Assembly (NCBI GenBank): GCA_947296775.1 | Contig: CAMYRF010000034.1 | Span: forward strand, 1-7,859 | Source of the DNA: an uncultured Mycoplasmatota bacterium | Lineage (GTDB): Bacteria > Bacillota_I > Bacilli_A > RF39 > UBA660 | DNA length: 7,859 bases | Direction: 5' to 3' | Shown: positions 6,042-7,859 of the stretch, in pieces | Position numbering within the stretch: position 1 is the stretch's first letter | Layout: each line of letters starts with the position of its first letter | Made by a program: the position numbers and the translations under genes | The notes under the pieces: model-generated | The model's input: the letters and a program-made list of their open reading frames with translations, nothing else | What the model was told of the DNA's origin: nothing | The model's database searches: none

Positions 6042-6843
6042 GTACATTTACCTCCTCATCTTCTACAAGCAATTTCTTGGATGGTGCGGTTCCTTCTAAT
6101 AGTCTAACTTTTAATTCATCAAGTGAGACATTATAGATTAGTTTGCCACCACTGGCGATAGAAATACGACCTGTTTCTTCTGAAAGGACAATAGCTATAC
6201 AATCTGTTTGTTCGGAAATGCCTAATGCAGCTCTATGTCTTGTTCCCAATCTTTTACTGATATTGATGTTGGTACTTGTCGGGAAAACTGTGTTTGCACA
6301 AGCGATTTGATCTCCTTGAATAATAACTCCGCCATCATGTAATGGATTATTTACAAAGAATATAGCTGTTAATAATGGATTTGTTACTTCTGCATATATT
6401 TTTTGTGATTTTGTAATGTAGTTTGCTAAACTTGTATCTTTTTCGATAACTATTAAAGCTCCCATTTTTTGTTTTCTTAAATTATCTAAGGCACCAACAA
6501 TTTCGTTTATTGTTCGTTCCCTTTCACTAAACGATAACGTTTTACGGCGTCCAAGTAATTTTGTTCTTCCAAGTTGTTCTAATGCGTCTCTGATTTCTGG
6601 TTGGAAAATTACAATAAGTGCGAATGGTGCCCATTCAATTATATAGTCAATAATATATCCTATTGTAACTAAATCTAGAAAATATGATATTACTTTGATT
6701 ACAAGAATAACTAAAATACCTTTAAATAGTAATACCATTTTTACGTTTTTTCTTAAACTTTTTAATGCATAGTATAGTAAAGCCCATACTAATAATACAT
6801 CTAATATTTTCCCAGTTAAATCTAATATTGAATCTACTGTCAT
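6028..6843 (-). CDS. cdaA: Diadenylate cyclase CdaA
   Basis: This 271-residue enzyme condenses two ATP into cyclic di-AMP, the second messenger controlling potassium and osmolyte balance and wall homeostasis. About three transmembrane helices occupy residues 12-80. The DAC domain (about 83-240) includes FQPEIRDALEQLG (80-92), HDGG (169-172) and GTRHRAALGISE (200-211). Asp170 and Arg202-His203-Arg204 are the two catalytic motifs. The first is normally DGA and here is DGG. Length matches the roughly 273 residues of Bacillus and Listeria CdaA. ATG 6843 is chosen over the in-frame ATG at 6849, because GGAGG stands 7 bases before the former and almost touches the latter. cdaR overlaps the 3' end by 14 bases, the arrangement seen across Bacillota. 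A promoter and an upstream terminator make cdaA first in its operon. Confidence 0.97.
   Translation of the reverse strand: MTVDSILDLTGKILDVLLVWALLYYALKSLRKNVKMVLLFKGILVILVIKVISYFLDLVTIGYIIDYIIEWAPFALIVIFQPEIRDALEQLGRTKLLGRRKTLSFSERERTINEIVGALDNLRKQKMGALIVIEKDTSLANYITKSQKIYAEVTNPLLTAIFFVNNPLHDGGVIIQGDQIACANTVFPTSTNINISKRLGTRHRAALGISEQTDCIAIVLSEETGRISIASGGKLIYNVSLDELKVRLLEGTAPSKKLLVEDEEVNVHEEN
6051..6056 (-). promoter_or_regulatory. Ribosome binding site for cdaR inside the cdaA 3' end
   Basis: AGGAGG lies within the last codons of cdaA, 9 bases before ATG 6041 and 3 before ATG 6047. This spacing favours the start at 6041 and implies coupling between translation of the two genes. Confidence 0.75.
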
Positions 6844-6849
6844 TAACAT

Positions 6850-6855
6850 ACCTCC
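6850..6855 (-). promoter_or_regulatory. Ribosome binding site deciding the cdaA start
   Basis: GGAGGT on the minus strand ends immediately before ATG 6849 and lies 6-7 bases before ATG 6843. The latter is the only workable spacing, so the protein begins MTVDSILDL. Confidence 0.75.
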
Positions 6856-6872
6856 AATTTTGTGTTATTTCA

Positions 6873-6901
6873 ATTATAACATATTTAAGTGTAGTTTTAA
6901 A
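6873..6901 (-). promoter_or_regulatory. Extended -10 promoter for cdaA-cdaR
   Basis: The minus strand has TGTTATAAT at 6873-6881, a perfect -10 with TGn extension, and TTTAAA at 6896-6901 with 17-base spacing. The same -35, spacing and -10 occur before the gene at 2025-2696. The leader is about 23 bases, too short for a riboswitch. Confidence 0.7.
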
Positions 6902-6920
6902 ATTATTTTATGGATTTTTA

Positions 6921-6954
6921 GAAATAAAAAGTAGCCACCTTTTGTTTGGCTACT
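6921..6954 (-). terminator. Strong intrinsic terminator after the acidic-tail membrane protein gene
   Basis: AGTAGCCA / TGGCTACT (6947-6954 and 6930-6937 in window coordinates) form a perfect eight-base-pair stem with a nine-base loop. A T-run follows on the minus strand. The stop codon of the preceding gene (6953-6955) overlaps the stem. It separates that gene from cdaA. Confidence 0.9.
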
Positions 6955-7732
6955 ATTTCCAAATGTCTTCAACTGTTTCATTTTTTGTGGATTGTTCTTT
7001 TGTTTCTAATTCTTCTTTTGGTGTTTCTAAAGTTTCTGTATTTTGGATTTGTGGTTCTTGTTCTAAAGTTGGTACCTCAAAAATTGGTGCGGGTTCAATC
7101 GGTGCATTTTCTGCAGGTGTCTTTGTAGTTTCCACTTTTTCTTTAAAGTTTGTTTCTAAGGTCTCTGTAACTGGATTTTCAGCTACTGGTTCTACTGCAG
7201 GTATTACTTCTTTTATTTCTGTTGGTATTTCTACAGTTGGTTCTAATGTTGAGATTGGTTCTACTACTGGAGCTGGTTCTGTTGCAACATCAGTTAATGG
7301 TGCATCTAAATTTTCTAGAACGGCAGGATTTACTGGCTCTGCAATTATTTCTGCATTTGGTGTAGTACTGTTTGGCGACATTTCACTAAACATTTGATCA
7401 TTATTACTATTTTCTATTGTTTCTGTATTTATAGTATCTATTTCTATATTATCTGTTGGAATTGTTGTCCAGTCATCAATACTTGGTACATCATGAGTTT
7501 GTTCATGACGTTCATCTTTTTGAATCTCACCAGTCCAAGCGCTTGGCTCATTTGTTTCGGCTACGACTGTAACTTCTTCTACATCTTTTGGTGCTTCTAC
7601 TTTGTTTTCTTTGTTTTTCTTTTTGCTTTTCGAATCTAATTCTGTTCCCTCTGCAAGGTATCCGATGAGTGCCATTATAATTATTATTGCAATAACAATG
7701 ACCCAGAAAACCCAATTTGTTAAAAATGTCAT
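6953..7732 (-). CDS. Membrane-anchored protein with long acidic low-complexity tail, function unknown
   Basis: This 259-residue protein is not recognised. One strongly hydrophobic helix spans about 6-27 (WVFWVIVIAIIIIMALIGYL). A Lys-rich patch (35-44) follows it, so the positive-inside rule places the C-terminal part in the cytoplasm. Residues 45-259 are rich in Glu, Pro, Thr and Val, contain no cysteine and little predicted structure, and include repeated EP, VEP and ETLET elements. Three isolated tryptophans stand out: EPSAWTGEI (62-70), SIDDWTTIP (84-92) and the C-terminal VEDIWK (254-259). These could be short binding motifs, which is inference. The start is firm, with AAGGAGGAG a few bases upstream. 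It has its own promoter and terminator, so it is transcribed separately from cdaA despite adjacency. A scaffold or tether role is conceivable but not shown. Confidence 0.82.
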   Translation of the reverse strand: MTFLTNWVFWVIVIAIIIIMALIGYLAEGTELDSKSKKKNKENKVEAPKDVEEVTVVAETNEPSAWTGEIQKDERHEQTHDVPSIDDWTTIPTDNIEIDTINTETIENSNNDQMFSEMSPNSTTPNAEIIAEPVNPAVLENLDAPLTDVATEPAPVVEPISTLEPTVEIPTEIKEVIPAVEPVAENPVTETLETNFKEKVETTKTPAENAPIEPAPIFEVPTLEQEPQIQNTETLETPKEELETKEQSTKNETVEDIWK

Positions 7733-7756
7733 TTTACTCCTCCTTATTCTTATTTT

Positions 7757-7785
7757 ATATTAACATTTATTTTTTTGTTTTTCAA
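7757..7785 (-). promoter_or_regulatory. Possible promoter for the acidic-tail membrane protein gene
   Basis: The minus strand has TTGAAA at 7780-7785 and TAATAT at 7757-7762 with 17-base spacing. The -10 is preceded by TGT, giving an extended -10. The -35 box overlaps the stop codon of the upstream partial reading frame. Confidence 0.5.
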
Positions 7786-7859
7786 GAATTTTCTATATAA
7801 TCTGAACCTTTAAACGGTTCTTCTCTTAAAAGGTTATTATAATTTTGCTGCCTTAATAC
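7782..7859 (-). CDS. C-terminal end of an unrecognised gene, 5' part outside window
   Basis: One minus-strand frame is open from the right edge to a TGA at 7782-7784 and encodes 25 residues ending EEPFKGSDYIENS; the other two frames have stops. Hydrophilic composition and a stop about 50 bases before the next start fit the tail of a real gene. The product cannot be named from this fragment. If real, it may be co-oriented with the acidic-tail gene and read into it, because no terminator lies between them. Confidence 0.5.
   Translation of the reverse strand, partial: VLRQQNYNNLLREEPFKGSDYIENS

Noticed and set aside
6765..7397. 210-residue plus-strand reading frame rich in Ser, Gly, Thr and Val
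   Set aside because: It runs antisense to the cdaA 5' end, a strong terminator and the acidic-tail gene. Its Ser/Gly/Thr repeats mirror the Glu/Pro/Thr codons of that gene, and it has no credible start signal.
7804..7820. Near-perfect palindrome GAACCgtttaaaGGTTC as an operator or terminator
   Set aside because: It lies inside the open frame of the partial gene, has no T-run after it, and is single copy in the window, so chance is the simpler explanation.
1..7859. Recoded TGA (Mollicutes-type genetic code)
   Set aside because: No complete gene contains an in-frame TGA and the tryptophans I checked in four genes use TGG.
1..7859. CRISPR array, transposon, phage, toxin-antitoxin or defence cassette
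   Set aside because: There are no regularly spaced repeats, no terminal inverted repeats with a transposase, and no small gene pair of that kind. The named genes are ordinary core functions.

Overview
The window is AT-rich with short intergenic gaps and strong AGGAGG-type ribosome binding sites. It carries genes typical of low-GC Bacillota: NtdP/DUF402, a CtpA/CtpB-type S41 protease, a YdcC-like lipoprotein and the cyclic-di-AMP pair cdaA-cdaR. No complete gene contains an in-frame TGA, and the tryptophan codons I checked are TGG, so the standard code is used. A Bacilli-type gut lineage (Erysipelotrichales or RF39-like) would fit, but that placement is inference.

Layout: all genes are on the minus strand except one small gene at 3850-4044. 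From right to left, 7782-7859 is the tail of an unrecognised gene. Next, 6953-7732 is a single-pass membrane protein with a long acidic low-complexity tail, closed by a strong terminator. Then comes the operon cdaA (6028-6843) and cdaR/ybbR (4677-6041), which overlap and end in a GAAA-loop terminator. A separate unit holds the DUF308/HdeD-like membrane protein (4057-4602). It converges on the DUF378 gene (3850-4044), and the two share a bidirectional terminator. Leftward of these lie a YdcC/LolA-like lipoprotein (2745-3737), a cysteine-free membrane-anchored protein that may be thioredoxin-like (2025-2696), the S41 protease (561-1853) and ntdP (1-480, 3' end outside the window).

Most of the content concerns the cell surface. 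CdaA makes c-di-AMP and CdaR regulates it, linking wall and osmotic homeostasis. The lipoprotein, the cysteine-free protein and the CtpA-type protease are predicted to act on the outer face of the membrane. NtdP is a cytosolic nucleotide phosphatase.

There is no mobile element, CRISPR array, RNA gene or clear defence system. The most notable points are the cysteine-free thioredoxin-like protein, the acidic-tailed membrane protein, the DGG variant of the CdaA active-site motif, the absence of glmM after cdaR, and the repeated placement of stop codons inside terminator hairpins. No stretch longer than 300 bases lacks a gene; the longest gap is 171 bases at 1854-2024.
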